A DNA stretch of 64,000 nucleotides from Trichinella spiralis. Taxonomy: Eukaryota; Nematoda; Enoplea; Trichinellida; Trichinellidae. Positions 1-25,918 of the stretch are shown here, one piece after another; position 1 is the stretch's first letter; the number at the start of each line of letters is the position of its first letter. The notes under the pieces were generated by a model. It had not been told where the DNA came from. It saw nothing but the letters and a program-made list of their open reading frames with translations, and did no database searches. The position numbers were made by a program, and so were the translations under genes. The stretch is from the NCBI GenBank assembly GCA_000181795.3, contig CM012955.1, positions 2,183,301-2,247,300 on the forward strand, read 5' to 3'.

Positions 1-11779
<11,779 letters not shown>

Positions 11780-11918
11780 ATTTGTAAATTTTATAAAATA
11801 ACAAATCAACAAGCAAAACAACGTTCAACAATACCAATCTTTCACTCCACGCACAGTTTTTTTCTATTTCTTTTTTTCCAATTGCCAAGACTTTGCAATT
11901 CCCATTTCTATGTATATT

Positions 11919-11945
11919 TTATTATTATTATTATTATTATTATTA
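11919..11945. repeat. (ATT)n microsatellite
   Basis: A run of about nine ATT units lies 140 bp downstream of the LRP stop codon, probably in the 3'UTR or just beyond it. No canonical AATAAA was seen between the stop and this repeat. Confidence 0.85.
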
Positions 11946-11956
11946 ATTTGCACTGA

Positions 11957-12137
<181 letters not shown>

Positions 12138-12149
12138 CAAGACATTTGT

Positions 12150-12321
12150 TTGGGTGCCCTTTAACAACACGTCACATTGGGGCAGGTCCTTTGGCAAACT
12201 CATGGTGAAGCTCTCGAGGGCATCTTGGAGAATTCGCATATTTAAAATGAGCGTATTCCACCTGATGGGGTTGACTGATAAAGAAAAGCGAAAATACGAT
12301 AAAACTGAAGTGTATCAGAAA

Positions 12322-12367
<46 letters not shown>

Positions 12368-12394
12368 CATAGTAGTAGTAGTAGTAGTAGTAGA
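12150..12394 (+). mobile_element. Dispersed repeat with (TAG)n tail, copy A
   Basis: About 170 bp of unique sequence followed by a (TAG)n run at 12322-12394 resembles the segment at 63560-63775. Shared blocks in the same order and spacing include CTCGAGG, GCATATTTAAA, TTGACTGATAA and CAGAAATAGTAG. The two copies start to look alike at about 12150. A unique body plus a 3-bp-unit 3' tail is the typical form of a non-LTR retrotransposon 3' end or a SINE. No coding frame is seen. The family assignment is inference from two copies. Confidence 0.55.
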
Positions 12395-13987
12395 GAAAAC
12401 GAATCTTAAACAATCCCTCTGATTGTTAGAGTTGTTTTAATTAATGGATAGAGAGTGTCGTTTTCTTGGTCAAGCAGGTGGAACGAAGCGAATGCAGAAT
12501 GGCTTGGCGTGACCTGCATTTATCCCCCTGTTGGTATAGATAAAAAAGCGTCATTGGTCAATTCACCAATCTGTCTTCTGCGCTGGCGCTAATGGATTTT
12601 CATCATAAAGCCCGTGGCGTTTCCTACAGGAAAAAATATAGACCATGCAAAATCAATAATACTACCTGGCTGGTAATTGTCGTTGTTTCTCAATTATACC
12701 CAAATTTAATCAATCGATGCACCGTAAACTGGCATACACACATCAACGATCTTTCTGTATACAAAATTCAGGCAAACTCAACTGAAATATGCAAAATATT
12801 GGCTTTGTTTCCAGTCTTCAGTGAAATTCTGTGATTAGACAAATTATTCAAGCATTAATCTGGATCTTTTCAAACTACAAGAAAAAACAAAAACTCAAAT
12901 GGTGTTTGATTTGACGACAAAAGCACAAGGAAAAATGAATTACACAAACCGTTTAAAGTGGCCTAAACAGATATGAATAAGATGTTGACGTGCAAATGAT
13001 GCAAATGAGAAGATCATGTCCAAATACAGTGTGTGGGTTGTATGTGGTGAACAAAAAATGAAAGTGAACAACAATCAAAGCCAACAAATATCGATCAAGT
13101 TAACAAATTGATAAGATGGAAATGACAGAAAATAGAAAAAAGAAACTACACGCAAAGCAGTCGTCACTATATACTACATTAAAGTATTGTGTGTAAACCG
13201 GACAATTTTGCGCGAGGAAATAAATCAAATCCTTGACTTCAATTATTTATCCAGATTACACTAGCAAAGGTTTTTGGTGCAATAAAAAATATTAAAGTAT
13301 TGTTCATTAAAAAAACACCCTGGTGTTTACGAATTATTTCAACGCATGCTTTGCTAGAAAAGCATGATTATTAATCTAACAACAAACTGCACACAGCTCA
13401 GCTCAGCAGAAGAAAGAAAAATTGCAAAGCTAAAAGTAAACAAAGGCGTGTTTAACATTCTGCTTATCAGCTTTCATAAATGATCTACTGTAACGATAAG
13501 AGTGAACAAGATGCGAGAGGAAACGCTCAAAAGCAAGTAACAACACATGCTTGAACCACACGATGCACATTAGCAACAGTGGAAGAATAAATGTTTTTTT
13601 CCAAGTGCAGTAAATTTAAGCCATTTTCCTCACTACCCAACAACAGTTGCTCATCAAATAATAATAATAATAATAATGCTAACTTATTGCCAACAAAGCT
13701 GTTAACAAGATTAAAAAAAAATTTTTTTTTTAGACTGAGATTTTCGTGTACTAAAAAACTTTGTTGAATAATAAAAGTGGTATTGTTACAGTATTGCAAT
13801 ATTTGCAAATTTATTCAAATAACTTACTGACATTTGGAGGAAAAGTTTCAAATTTATTTGCCTAAATTGAAGAAAAGTCCAAACGCTGAAACACAGATGC
13901 GCCTGTTGGTTGAGATATGGAGCTTGTAGAGAAAGCCACCTGCTAATAATAATAATAATAATAACAAAACCAACTTGGCAAACTGAT

Positions 13988-14022
<35 letters not shown>
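13988..14022. repeat. (CAG)n microsatellite
   Basis: Eleven to twelve CAG units in non-coding DNA. No ORF that could use it as polyglutamine has supporting similarity or splice sites. Confidence 0.9.
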
Positions 14023-14023
<1 letters not shown>

Positions 14024-15050
14024 ATGAACAGCAATAGCGATCAAGCTGACTAACATGAAAAAGCTTTCATTTTATGACGTAATTTAAAGAAGATTTATTA
14101 TTTCACAACTTTCTGTAATAATCATCAAAGCTATCCTAATATAATATAAAGTGGATCAAATGAAGCGTTAATTCAATTGCACTCGAGAAGAAAAGCAAAA
14201 GAAGGAATGCTTTTAATCGCTTTTGAAAATAAAAGTTGTAAATTTGATTTTCAAAATGTTACTTTTTATTTGTAGCACAAAATTTTTACTGAATACTGAA
14301 TTGAATTTATTAAAGCAAAACAAAAAAATAAAAATAATGTGAAAAAGCATCATGAATTCTTATATACAATAATACATCAAGGGTGGATAAAATCTGCATT
14401 TTTTAATTGTAAATTTTGTTTTTATTTTTTTGAAACAAACTGTACAAAACTCTCATTTGGAATAAAATGTAACAACAACAAAATGCTTTTCTTTTTTTTC
14501 TTACTTAATTTTGCATGAAATGCAAGTCAAGCTACTTACGTAGGACATTATTCATAAACTGAAATTTGCATGCCAAAATTGACTAAAATGCCAAAGGAGA
14601 AATTAGCACCAACGCAACACACACAGTCCTACCAACTAGCTAACTAACCAACCGACTTCTCTGATGAATATTTTTCCTTTTCTCTGGTCAATATTTACAA
14701 ATAAAAAAAATATTCAAATTACGTAGGATGTTCAAAAAATAAAATTAAAATGCAAAATAAAGCAACGTATTTCTCACAGGTTGCTTGTTAAGAGAAGTTA
14801 ATCAATTGCACGACGAATGCAAACATTTTGCAAGAAGGTGGAAGAAACGTTCAGAAAGCAAAGGTCAACTTTTCAATAATGAAAAAGTGGGTGTGTCAAA
14901 GAAATAACAATGCATAATAATAATAATGATAGTAATAATAAACGTACGTATTTGAAAACAATTTTCAACCATTGTAAATAGTGCGTACTTTGACGCTGCA
15001 AGGCACCAAGTTGGTGTATTGAACAAAAATTGAAAGTTTAATGTTAAAGC

Positions 15051-15051
15051 G

Positions 15052-15094
<43 letters not shown>
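15051..15094. repeat. (TA)n(TG)n compound microsatellite
   Basis: A TA run (15051-15076) passes directly into a TG run (15077-15094). It is followed 38 bp later by a GACA array. Confidence 0.9.
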
Positions 15095-15125
15095 ATGTAT
15101 ATCAATTGAATTTATCCAACTGGTT

Positions 15126-15132
<7 letters not shown>

Positions 15133-15164
<32 letters not shown>
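15133..15164. repeat. (GACA)n tetranucleotide array
   Basis: Seven to eight tandem GACA units followed by a GA-rich stretch. It is a simple repeat with no spacer structure, so it is not a CRISPR array. Confidence 0.9.
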
Positions 15165-15934
15165 GAGAAAGAGTTAGAGAACAACTGACACCATTTTTAA
15201 CTGAATCTGCATTTGAAAAATCTAATCAAGCATAGTGCAATTAATCTCAAATCTACTTGCAGCCAAAACAGAAACAAGAAAAAAAAGAAATGCAGTTTTT
15301 AGCGGATGATAAATTTCGCAAGAAATTGCAAAAACACCAAGCGCGCGCAAAGCATGGCAGCCTTTTGCAAGCTTCATCTTGGGGATGATGGTCAAAAGCT
15401 AGCTAGCTGGGTTCTCGATTAGACGCGCCAACCAGATGGCTTTAACGATCATAGCGAACAACGAGTCGTGTTTACGAACAATATAAATGGCACATGCTTG
15501 AAAACATGTCGACAAGCTGTTTCGATGGCACAAATCACACTAATCTTGATCTACACGCAGCAAACCCTATTTCACACCAGGGAAAGATGTAAGCGATTTT
15601 TCTGTGTCCGGGACTAATTCCTCCCGCAGGGTTAATCTCCGCATATCCCCTCCCCACTCCCCTATTTCGTGTCGATCATGGTTTGTTTAAACTCATTCAC
15701 AACAGGTGGTTGATTATTATAGCATCAGATTTATTAAAACTACAACTTTCAAAAGCAACAATTTAAAAATTCTCACTGCTTATTTTCATGTGTGCGCGTG
15801 TTTCTTCTTTTCTCAAATCGACGGGCTTTGAACAAAATAAAAAAATATAACAATGCTGAGTTGGAAAAAAGAATTTTTCCAAAGCATGCCTCGAAAAATG
15901 AAAACACCTCATACACACCCCATTTGCCAAATGG

Positions 15935-15940
<6 letters not shown>

Positions 15941-15966
<26 letters not shown>
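15941..15966. repeat. (AT)n microsatellite
   Basis: Thirteen alternating AT dinucleotides in the gene-poor interval. No associated gene feature was seen. Confidence 0.9.
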
Positions 15967-17322
15967 GTAATAATGGAGATGGTTCGATTAGTTGACCCGC
16001 ACCCACCGGCGTTGGAACCAGAGCACAAAAGCAGCAAAAATGACCGCTGAACAAAAATAAAAAGTCAAGGGCACGCGGAATGCTGAAAGCATACACAAAA
16101 GTGAAAAGCAGCCACGCAGAAAATTAGCTGTTAACGAAACTGAAACATACTGGCCTGCTTTAGAAAATCGGCTTTATTTCTTATTTTCTGTTTTTTTGTC
16201 GAGGGAGGGGGGAAGGCCAAGAATGAAAATACTTGACATTCAGTTTTGATAGGTTCATTGGAAAGCACCATTATTGATTGTACTCTTAATTATTTAGTAT
16301 TGTTTTTCAAGAAACTTGAAAGACTTGTTCAAAAAAAAATACCGTATTTCTATTTCATATACGTTTTTCTAAAAATTATAATAAGATGGATTTGTTCAGA
16401 GCGGTGAAATAAACATGTTAAATGGAAAATAATTTAATTGAATACAGATCAAAGGAAAGAAGCAGATGTGACATGCAATTTGTTGAATTGATCTTATCAA
16501 AGTCGGAACATTTTCACAACCGCCTTATCAGATAAATTACACGCATTTAAAATTGCAAAAAATCAAAACAGATACTAATTGAAAAGTTTTGACAATTGAC
16601 AATTAAACCAAATATTTAAATTCGATCGTATACTTTATCAAACAAAAATGAAACATTAAACGTAAAAATTTTAAACTTTTTTTTACGCAACAGCATAAAA
16701 AGTAATAAAAGAAAAAACATATATTTTCTTGATGTTCAATAGCTTATAACTTACTTGAAACATTATTGCACATGTTGAAGACAGTTTTTTTATCGTTTGA
16801 AAATAATAATACACACTGTCTAGATGTGGGAGAAGTGGGCTGACGTTCGACACATCTTATTGAAATACAAAATTCTACAGTATGGAATTTCGTTATATCA
16901 CAGATGAACTGTAAACGAGGAAATAAAAATACAAACGATGTGATGAAATAGGGGGAAAAAAACATGAAACAAACTAAATGAACACGAGCAACACCAACAA
17001 CAGCTACAAGTGCAAATAACAAAATGTGGATGAATCAGTCTCTGTGATATTATATTGTGCTGTATTGCGTGTCAATAAAAACAAGTGGATTGGATGTAGA
17101 TGCAGCTAGCTAGCTAGCTAGCCAGTCAAACAGGTCAAAGTTTTCAACACGTACGTAGTATTCATTGGATAAATAAAATATTTCTGATCAACGAGAGCTT
17201 ACTTGAAGTGGGATAGATATTTTCACTGACCAAAGTGGCAAAAGGTCGCAAACAGGAAGCGGCTTTTTCTCACTGGCAAAGAAAAACCGAACCGAATTGA
17301 ACGCAACCAACAATCAGCCTTC

Positions 17323-17338
17323 TCCCCCCCCCCCCCCT
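17323..17338. repeat. poly-C tract
   Basis: A run of about 16 cytosines (G on the other strand), conspicuous in an AT-rich background. Homopolymers of this kind are prone to length error in sequencing. Confidence 0.85.
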
Positions 17339-17723
17339 TCCCTGTATCCAACAGAGATGACAAATCACATGCCGCCGGATACATTAATCCCTCTTCCTGC
17401 TTCGGTTTCTTCAAAACAACAATTTTGACAGATAAAATGAGGCTGTGTCAATATCCGCCCTATTGAATAATCATTCGCTTTTCAAGTAGTCAGTGGCGGT
17501 AAAGGATAATATCAAACAAGGGTCGGGTCATATCTGCTATTACAAAAAGAAGACAAAGAAAAAAGCCTGGTCGTAGAATTTCTTGTCGATTGGTAATTTC
17601 CACTGAATTTACCTAATGAATGAAGCTGCTGCTTTTATATTGGCGAGCAAGTTTGTCAAGGTTAACAGAACAAGCTGCTAAAAATGTGCCGCCAGACAGT
17701 TCACAACTTGATCAAACACACAC

Positions 17724-17729
<6 letters not shown>

Positions 17730-17768
<39 letters not shown>
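17730..17768. repeat. (AT)n microsatellite
   Basis: About 19 alternating AT units, the longest TA-type run in the interval, preceded by a short CA run. Confidence 0.9.
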
Positions 17769-17776
<8 letters not shown>

Positions 17777-20700
17777 AATGCATAAAAGATGCAAAGACAA
17801 AATTAATTGTCTGCTTTTCAATTATTTGCTTCAAGCTTGAGAAAGCAGCTTTGATCCAACGCGCCAAGTCGACTTGCAACAAAGTTCGGCGGCTTTGATG
17901 ATAAAGAATTGAACACTTGTCAACGGCAAGCATCTGTTCATTATTTGTATACTGAGTGCTTTTTGTTAGCATTTTTTTTCTTTTGAAAACAGAAAAGAAA
18001 ATATCTTTTAATGCAAATTTTTCATTTCATTCAACTCTACTGTTCGGGGAACAATTACGAGATGAAGACAAAACAAAGAAAAACCATTGATCTACACTTT
18101 ACAGATTTAAAATAATTGATCATTGTTAATGTATGTTTTTTTCCCCCAAATGCTTCATTTGTATATATTTCAACAACAGTTGAACAAGGAATAAGTTACT
18201 ATTTCTCTTTTTTATATTGAATAGAAATTTGAATTCAAATCGACAATTGGAATTATTCAGATGAAAACAAATGAATCAATCGACTGGTACAGATAGTGTT
18301 CTTGTGGATTAATTATAATTTGAACAGAAGATTTTGATTAGTGTTATACTTTTTACAATATACCCAACAATATTATCTTGTGAGAACAAGAAAAGATTTA
18401 AATATGTAAAAAGGGAAAATTGAAAGCAAGTGAATTTTTAAAAAGACAAAAAAAAATCAAAGTTCACTTACCAAACAGTTTTTTCATACTTTCAATAATG
18501 GATGATGATGATGATGATATTGATGATGTCCTGCTTTGAACTGCCAAAACAGACGACAAGCTGTGTATTAATGTAAAGAAGCCTCTTCAGATGGTGATGA
18601 TGAAAGTTTGACAAAATTTGGATCCAATTTTTGAACACTTCCAAGCAATAGAAGCAGAATTGTTGAAACCAGTTTGGAAAACAACAGCTTCAGCGACATT
18701 AAATGGTCCCATGGTGGAATAGATTTGATCAGAAGAGGAGAGAGAAAAAGAGAATATGCTCGTGTAAAGCGAACGCTTTTCACATGTCCAACAAGGAGTA
18801 CGCGTGTCAGTTTTGTAGGCTCATCTGGAAACTTTTCATTCTGTTCGCTATTCAATCAGCCATCATCGATCGCATCGTAAAAAATATGCAACTAACAACA
18901 GAAAAAAAACCATACCGTTGTTCTATTCTCTACTGAGTATTAGGAAACATTTTTACAAAAGGAAAAAAAATAATGTGGAAACAATCCGCTTCATGTGTTA
19001 AGCTTTTGCGTATAATATAATAATGTTTCGTTTTTGTTCAATGTGACATCATTTTGTAGTGAGAAAATGCGGAAACTGTTGCTAGAGCAGTGTGATGATG
19101 ATGATTCATTTGAACGCTTCGGTAAGTTGACCATGCCTGGTAGTACATGTGGGAGTAGATGAGATCAATATATCCGAATATTTTTTGACAACGTGACGCA
19201 CAAAATTTCAAATACTGAAATGAATAATCAGTGGAAATAAATGAAATCGATGATTAACAAAAATTTCCCCCTCATGCTCTTTCTTTCTCATTGATCAATA
19301 CATACAATCAACCCTTGTTCGTTAACCCACCAACAATATTATTTATCATTAATTATTATTCCATTTTTCCTTGTTTTCTCAGGTGAACAATTTCAACAGA
19401 AAGTTCTTCATCTTAAATTTTTTCTTCTTCTTCTTCTTCTTAATTTTTTCCACCATGAAAATATGCTTACAAACAAGGGGTTTGAAATTTCATCCAGTCT
19501 AGAAAAATATTTTAAACTGTCCCAGTTGTTACGCTTTTTGTCACACGCAGTTTTAAATACGCTTGTAAAGGACGGACAATTTTCATACGTTCTCCATTGG
19601 CACTTTGTGAAAACCAGTGCCACAAAAATTGACCAGCCTTGACAAGACGGTTATCTCTGGAGAGACAGAGGCAGAAAGCACTTTGACATCTAGTAAAAAG
19701 GCTGTCCAGATGGCAACAGGAAAGCATGAATCAATTGGAACAAAATTCGTTTCTTCTCAACAAATAAATTACTTTTCTATTGAAATTTCGCTTTGCCATT
19801 TTCAATCAATATGCACATTACTACAACTTCACATTCGAGAAAAAAAGTATAACAATTTATATTAATAATATCTGAAAATTTATCATTAAAATAGTAAACT
19901 TTTTGTCCAATTTATACGCGTTGTTGTCAACAAACAATCTCCTCTATAGTAAGGTAGAGGTTTCTTTGGTAAAATACACATACACACAGTACAATATAAC
20001 ACAATATGCTTACCATGCCCTTTGCTCGAATGCGAGCATTGTCTACGCTACAAGATGCAACGGGTATTGTTTTCCAAAAAAAAAAGAAAACTAATGCCAG
20101 CAGCTATTGTAGATGAACCACTTTGTGTTGTTTACTAAACAGGCCTACCGCAGTTTTGGTAAACTAGTTGAAACCCTGCATTGCAATATACTGTAAGTAA
20201 CTGTACTTTCTACAATAACAATAGCACACACTGTAAAAAGCAGAAAAACTAACCTGTTTCAAAAAATTAACACCATTGGAAAAAAAAAATTTTTTCACAC
20301 GTACATACGCGTGCGAGGAAATCTTCTCGATGATAATTATTCTCTTTGTTCATCGTTCGAGAAAATTAAAATCCTATCAACTGAATGAATGCACGGAAAG
20401 AAATAGGCTAATTTACAAGGGAAAAAAAATGCGCAGCTGCTGCTTCTGAGGCTTCCGCCTGCAATCGGTGTTCTACGCTAATTTGCAGCTAAAAATAAAA
20501 ACAATCAGACTCTCATTTGAAATGAACTGCAACAGTACTGATTTAGATTGCATCAAAGCATACGTACGTATATACTTAAATGCAATTTTCGTTTTATATT
20601 AAAAAGGTTTGATTTCTGCAATAATCTATTATTTCAAGCAGAGCATAAATTTCATGAACAACTTATTCACAAGGTCGTTCGACCGTATGAGAAAAATCCA

Positions 20701-21449
20701 CTTATAAAAATTGACATTGAAATTTTATTAACTATTATGATGATAGTGCAATTTCATTCGTAGAAATCGAATAAGCAACAGAATCATTATCAATTGACAT
20801 TGAAAATTAATCAGTCGTAAAAAGCAATAATATGTATGAAAAATACATTTAAAATGTATAACATTTTCAACATCTGCCTCTTGGAAAAACGAGTCAGAAT
20901 TGATCACAGTGTTCAACCATGTCTTTAGCATGCATGAACATCATATGCATGCATGCATTCAGGGCACGATCAATTATTATATTATGATTTTGTTCATTAA
21001 TAATAAACAACATGGAAATAAAATGAAGAAAATGATTCAAATCAGTAATCCCATTTGTAAAATTGACAAGATTGTTTGAAAATTATTTTTATAAAAACCA
21101 TAATTTTTATTCTGAAAACTGAAAATCTGGATAATGGAACAACAATTAATTATATGAAAGTATCATTTTCACGCACAGATGATATTGGATAAAATATAGA
21201 TATTTGCAAAATGAACAAATGTATAAACATTTTCAAATTTGATTATTTAAAATATATGCATAGAATAACATACCTTATACATACATATCATATTTATATA
21301 TAGGCAGCAGCGGTAATCGAATTCTTGAAACTAGCTTAATAACAATAAACATGTGTTAAAAATGGAACTATGGACCTTTGTAATTTGCAACTGTAACGTA
21401 ACTTGCAATTGCCATAAAAATGATGTTACTTTCATATTTATAACAACTT

Positions 21450-24400
21450 TTACACATCACCAGTCCCAGTGGAAGAAAATTGTGATAAAATTTTAACAGG
21501 TTGCAAATCGCGTCGTTGTGAAGCACGGCGTATCACGCCGTGGGTCTGATGGTTTGCAGAAACATCTTGACGCATAGGTTCCATTGGTTTTCTGTTCGGT
21601 GTACGCATTTTCCAAACCACCAACGAAGACTCTTTCGCCTTCTTCGACGGATACTGTAATACAGTAGACGTAGTCCAATAAAAATCCCTTTAATTACAAA
21701 AACAAAAAACCAACATCTCGAAACAAATACCTTGGTACTGGCAATGTAGGCAGATTTTACTGTCAACACGACCGCATTAAGCAGATTTTTGGCCGCCTGA
21801 ATAAGCGACGTAGCCGATTCCAAAGCGCTCGCAATGAGCTCATTGCCGACCTGTTGAACGTCGGCTTTCACCTTGGAAGTGATGTTCAACTGGTGACAAT
21901 AGAGGGTAATGCGTTGCAAGTATGCGAGCAAATCTTTCTTTGTTTCCGATTCCACGCACTGACATTCACAAAAGTGGAAAAAGAAAAATAAATACAAGAT
22001 CAAGTTTTGCAACAAGTGGAAGAAAGAAAAATTACCTCATCTGCAATTCGTGTTGCCAAAGCATTCAACTTGGATCCGGCTTCGGAAATTTTTTTAGCAG
22101 CGTTGATCACATCCATTGTATTTTTCAACGGGCCACGTCCTCTGCAAAACAAACCAGCAGATTAAAATCAAACACCACCACCAACAACAACAACCAAATT
22201 ATTATTATTTAAATGGTCGACTTTTCGTTTAAGAGCGTTAAAACAAGACAACAAGAGACAAAAAAAAATACCTCGTAAAATCAGTCATCTGCAACATGAT
22301 ACAGCACATGTATTTAGCCAGAACAACAATGTCGTTGCCAGTTTCGTCCCATTTGGCAACTTCCCGTTCGAATTTGTGCTGTACAACTTTGAAAACGTCA
22401 ATCTGCTCTTGGATTTTCTTCTTATCCTCCTCAGGCAACTGGCGCATCAAATCCCGTCGATTATCTTCTTGACGTTTAGCATCGTCGGCTTTTTCAACAA
22501 CACTTGTGGTCTCTTTGTCATATTCGTACTCTTCGTCTGAATCGATATCACCAGGATCCCGGTTCATCAGCACCGCATGCCGAATATCCTGCACCGCGCG
22601 ATGCACCAAACCGCACACGTCGATCAACTCGTCCACGTCAACTTGACCGGCTGGTTTGCGGTTCAACTTCTCCACCGCTGCTTCAGCTTTTCGTGCAAAT
22701 TGTGGAATTGCTAAAAGCCCCAATATGCGAATAAAAATATTGAAAATGCCACAACATACCAGTGTTTCTTAATACTAGAACAGCTTTTTTGACATTTTCA
22801 CAATATAAATCCTGAGGTCGGAATTCCATGTCGGCATCAACCACTTGGCAAACTCGCAACGACCGTCCTCGAATCGCACCTGCACTGTGATCCAGCAAAT
22901 TCAAATCTTTTTGCACTACCGCCTGCGTTGAAATGTTTTTTTTTTGAAAATGCAAATTCAATTATACCAAATCACAACAACAGAACAAACGCTCACTTGG
23001 ATGCAATTTTTAACGTCTTCAACAATATGGGCCTCGGAGACGGCCAGAAAATCGTCCAGTGTGATGATGGAATCGACAGCCAGCGTCAACAAGTGGACAC
23101 GCTCTTCCCAAGCTTCACGAAATGCCTGCATGTTCTCCAAGGCCGGCTTGCTCTTGTGCCTGGCGGCAAGGAGACGAGCCGCGTTCACAACTTGGGCAGC
23201 CAGCTTTTGTACTTGCATTCCCGCGTAGCGGACCATCTTGATTCCGTCGCCTTCGGCCGACATTGTGCAAGTCAAATTCGCTACCTGGAAATTCAAGCAA
23301 CACAAACAGAAACGATTGTTGTTGTTGTTGTTGTTGGATTAATTTTTCACTTTTTACAAACAAACAAACAAAACAACCTCAACAAGCTTGTTGGCGTGGT
23401 CTAAAAAACTGACCGCGTGCTGTTCGGTAGCAGTGCGGTCGCCTTTCGAAGCCGAATCAATCATCAACAGCAACGGAATTTGAGTGTCCAAAAAACAGTC
23501 GGACACGTGGTCAATAACGGCCCGTCGCAAATGGCGCCTTAAATCACGCGTCTTACGACCAACATTGACCAACGCCATATCCAACGTTTCCAATTCTTCC
23601 TTGCGTCCAACCTGCGTTGATTTGGAAGGGAAAAGGAAAAAAAAATGCAACCACAAAAATGACATAATTAAAAATAAATGCGCATACATTTTTCTCGTAT
23701 TCCGTCAGTAAATCTTGCAACGCTTGGCGCACCGCGTTGCATTCTTGTACAATTCGATTTTTACGCTCGTCTCTGGTATTAGCACTGTCGGCAATGGCAG
23801 CTGCACCACTGATGATCGCTTCGAGCTGTGCTTCCAGAGCTGGGCGCATCACTTTGCCATTGTAACTGATCGGATCGACAAAAACACGCTGCTAAAAAAC
23901 CGACAAACAAAAATGTAATACGAAAGATGTTTGTAACATCTAATAATATATATACGTCGAATTCATTCAGAGCGGAAATTAGTTGACCAAGCTGAGCCGG
24001 TGGGACAGAGCTGTCCAAGTTGGGCTCATTTCCATTCAACAACTGCTCAATGTTGGCCAGAGCGGTGTTCATTTGGTTGAACGTAAATTCACGATTATGC
24101 CTAGCCGGGTCCACTTCCGGGTGACGAACGAACGCCTTGCAAGCACTGTGCAACATCGGGCAAGTTGTCTTTAGCACAGCACGAGCTGCCTGCAACAATA
24201 AAATAAATTACATTCCACTTTGACCGATACACATTTGCATAACGACGAAACACGAATCCAGCAAATGAACAATACTTGAATGCAATCGCTGTGCCAGGGA
24301 TCTTTCAAATCGGCAGCTCGTCGACCTGCATCACGATCTAACTGATCAATTTTTTTCTGCAAATCACGAAATCGCTCTTGCACTTCTTGGTGACTGTTCG

Positions 24401-25918
24401 CTTTGTACAGCTTGTTCAAAGCCGAATTAGCCCCTTGCATGCTTTCCAAAATCAACTGCAAATCGACCATATCAGCAATGATCAACAGTCTAGTAACGCT
24501 GGACAGCAAGCTCCGAGCAGCTTTGATCATCGCCACGCGCAAAGCAGACGCAGTTGGATCTTTTGAAAACTCGCGCGCCGCTTCTACCATATCCTGTCCT
24601 GCAAGCAAAACTTCCTTTCAATCTCTTTTCCAATTTTCTCAACTTGATCTAATTTTATGCTGTACGAAAAAACAATTATGCCCACATTTATCATTCCCTA
24701 TCAAAAATGCAATTTAAATTGAACAGTTTAAAAAAATTAATTTTTTTCTTCTGATAGCACATTAGAAATCATCAATGATCAGTAACTTTGTTACCAAACT
24801 CAACAAAGCCATAACAACTCTTAATTTCAAACATTTCTTTTTATGTTCAACTGAAATCCACTTTTACAATCATCAACGTTAATATGATTTAAACATGTTT
24901 GTCCACAAATCAAATATTACAGCATATAATAGAACATATACAAAAGCAAACGTTATTAAAATCACAAAAAGGCCAATCAAACAGTCAGTTGGCCAACTAG
25001 TTTTAAATGATTCTATTTAACGAATGAATCATTAACTTGAATAGGCAAAGTATGAGTAAGAAATTGGTTATTTTCTACTACAAAATAATCCACCTCCTTT
25101 ATTCCACTTTTCTTCACCATGTATCTCGTGATGGAAAATTTATGAATTACAAACATATAATAAACTAAAACCTGCAGTGTTGAACATATTTTTCATACTT
25201 TTCAAATTATATTTGTCTACTTTACAATTCTACAGTACGCTTAAAAACACTGAGTGACTAACTCAGTGCTGAGAAACAACAAACACTTCGGTATCACAAT
25301 ATATTGAACTACAATTGCAAAAGCAAATTTTCGCAGAATCGATGTGAAAAAAAAGAAAAATTGAAATTAAAAAAAGTAATACCTAATAAAAGAAAAAGCA
25401 CAATATACCAGAATAATATTAAATTACAAGAGATGCAAAATAAAGCGGAAAGTTTGAACAAAGTACCAAATAACTGGGAACGGCAAAAGTATGTTCGTTT
25501 ACTTGAATGTAAACTCATAAATATAAATCAATTAGATTCAGCAAAAAACTGAAAACACCACTGGTTAAATAAAAGAAAAACATCTCTTACCGGTAGTTTT
25601 AACTTCGCCCAAAGCATTGCCTAATTGTTCAGATGCTTCAGGATTGTCGTGAATGATTTCGGATCCTTTTTCGACAAACTTTTGTATCGCTTTGTCAACG
25701 GCTGCAACGAGAATCTGTGCTTTTTGCACACGATCCTTTTTGCGTCTTCCAGTCGGCACCCTATTACTTGCATCATTCCTTGCACACAACGTTGTCACTT
25801 GAGCAACCAGCGGCTGCAGTGTCCGTTCGATGCTTTTCGTTCTTATTTCGTGATTTTCCAAGTTCCATTTCAACGAAACATTGCCTTTAGTATTATTCTG
25901 CAAAACGCTGGACGGCAT
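21450..25918 (-). CDS. hmp-1: Alpha-catenin (adherens-junction actin linker)
   Basis: Links the cadherin/beta-catenin complex to F-actin at adherens junctions. Minus-strand exons, 5' to 3': 25918-25591, 24598-24276, 24189-23956, 23891-23688, 23611-23378, 23284-22997, 22922-22760, 22710-22272, 22141-22036, 21958-21731, 21653-21450. They sum to 2751 nt (916 aa), close to vertebrate alpha-catenins (about 906 aa), and every phase matches. The N-terminal beta-catenin-binding region has the block EIRTKSIERTLQPLVAQVTT. The middle region has RDLRRHLRRAVIDHVSD and DDFLAVSEAHIVEDV. The C-terminal actin-binding region has DLLAYLQRITLYCHQLNI and SLIQAAKNLLNAVV. I chose the ATG at 25918 because it puts 13 residues before the conserved LKW. 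An in-frame ATG at 26008 would add 30 residues. Intron 1 is the longest (992 bp). Confidence 0.97.
25304..25552 (+). other. Lys-rich ORF inside alpha-catenin intron 1 (doubtful)
   Basis: An 82-codon plus-strand ORF lies antisense within intron 1 of the alpha-catenin gene. It is rich in Lys, Asn and Gln, as expected of A-rich DNA read by chance. No domain, splice context or promoter was seen. It is listed only because it is the longest ORF in that intron, and chance is the likeliest explanation. Confidence 0.12.

Noticed and set aside
15133-15164. Regular GACA array, considered as a CRISPR-like or satellite structure
   Set aside because: No spacers between units; it is a plain tetranucleotide microsatellite in an animal genome.
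21533-22015. 160-codon minus-strand frame as the alpha-catenin 3' end
   Set aside because: It reads through the intron 21654-21730. The spliced frame restores the conserved WKM...RRASQ C-terminal block and stops at 21450.
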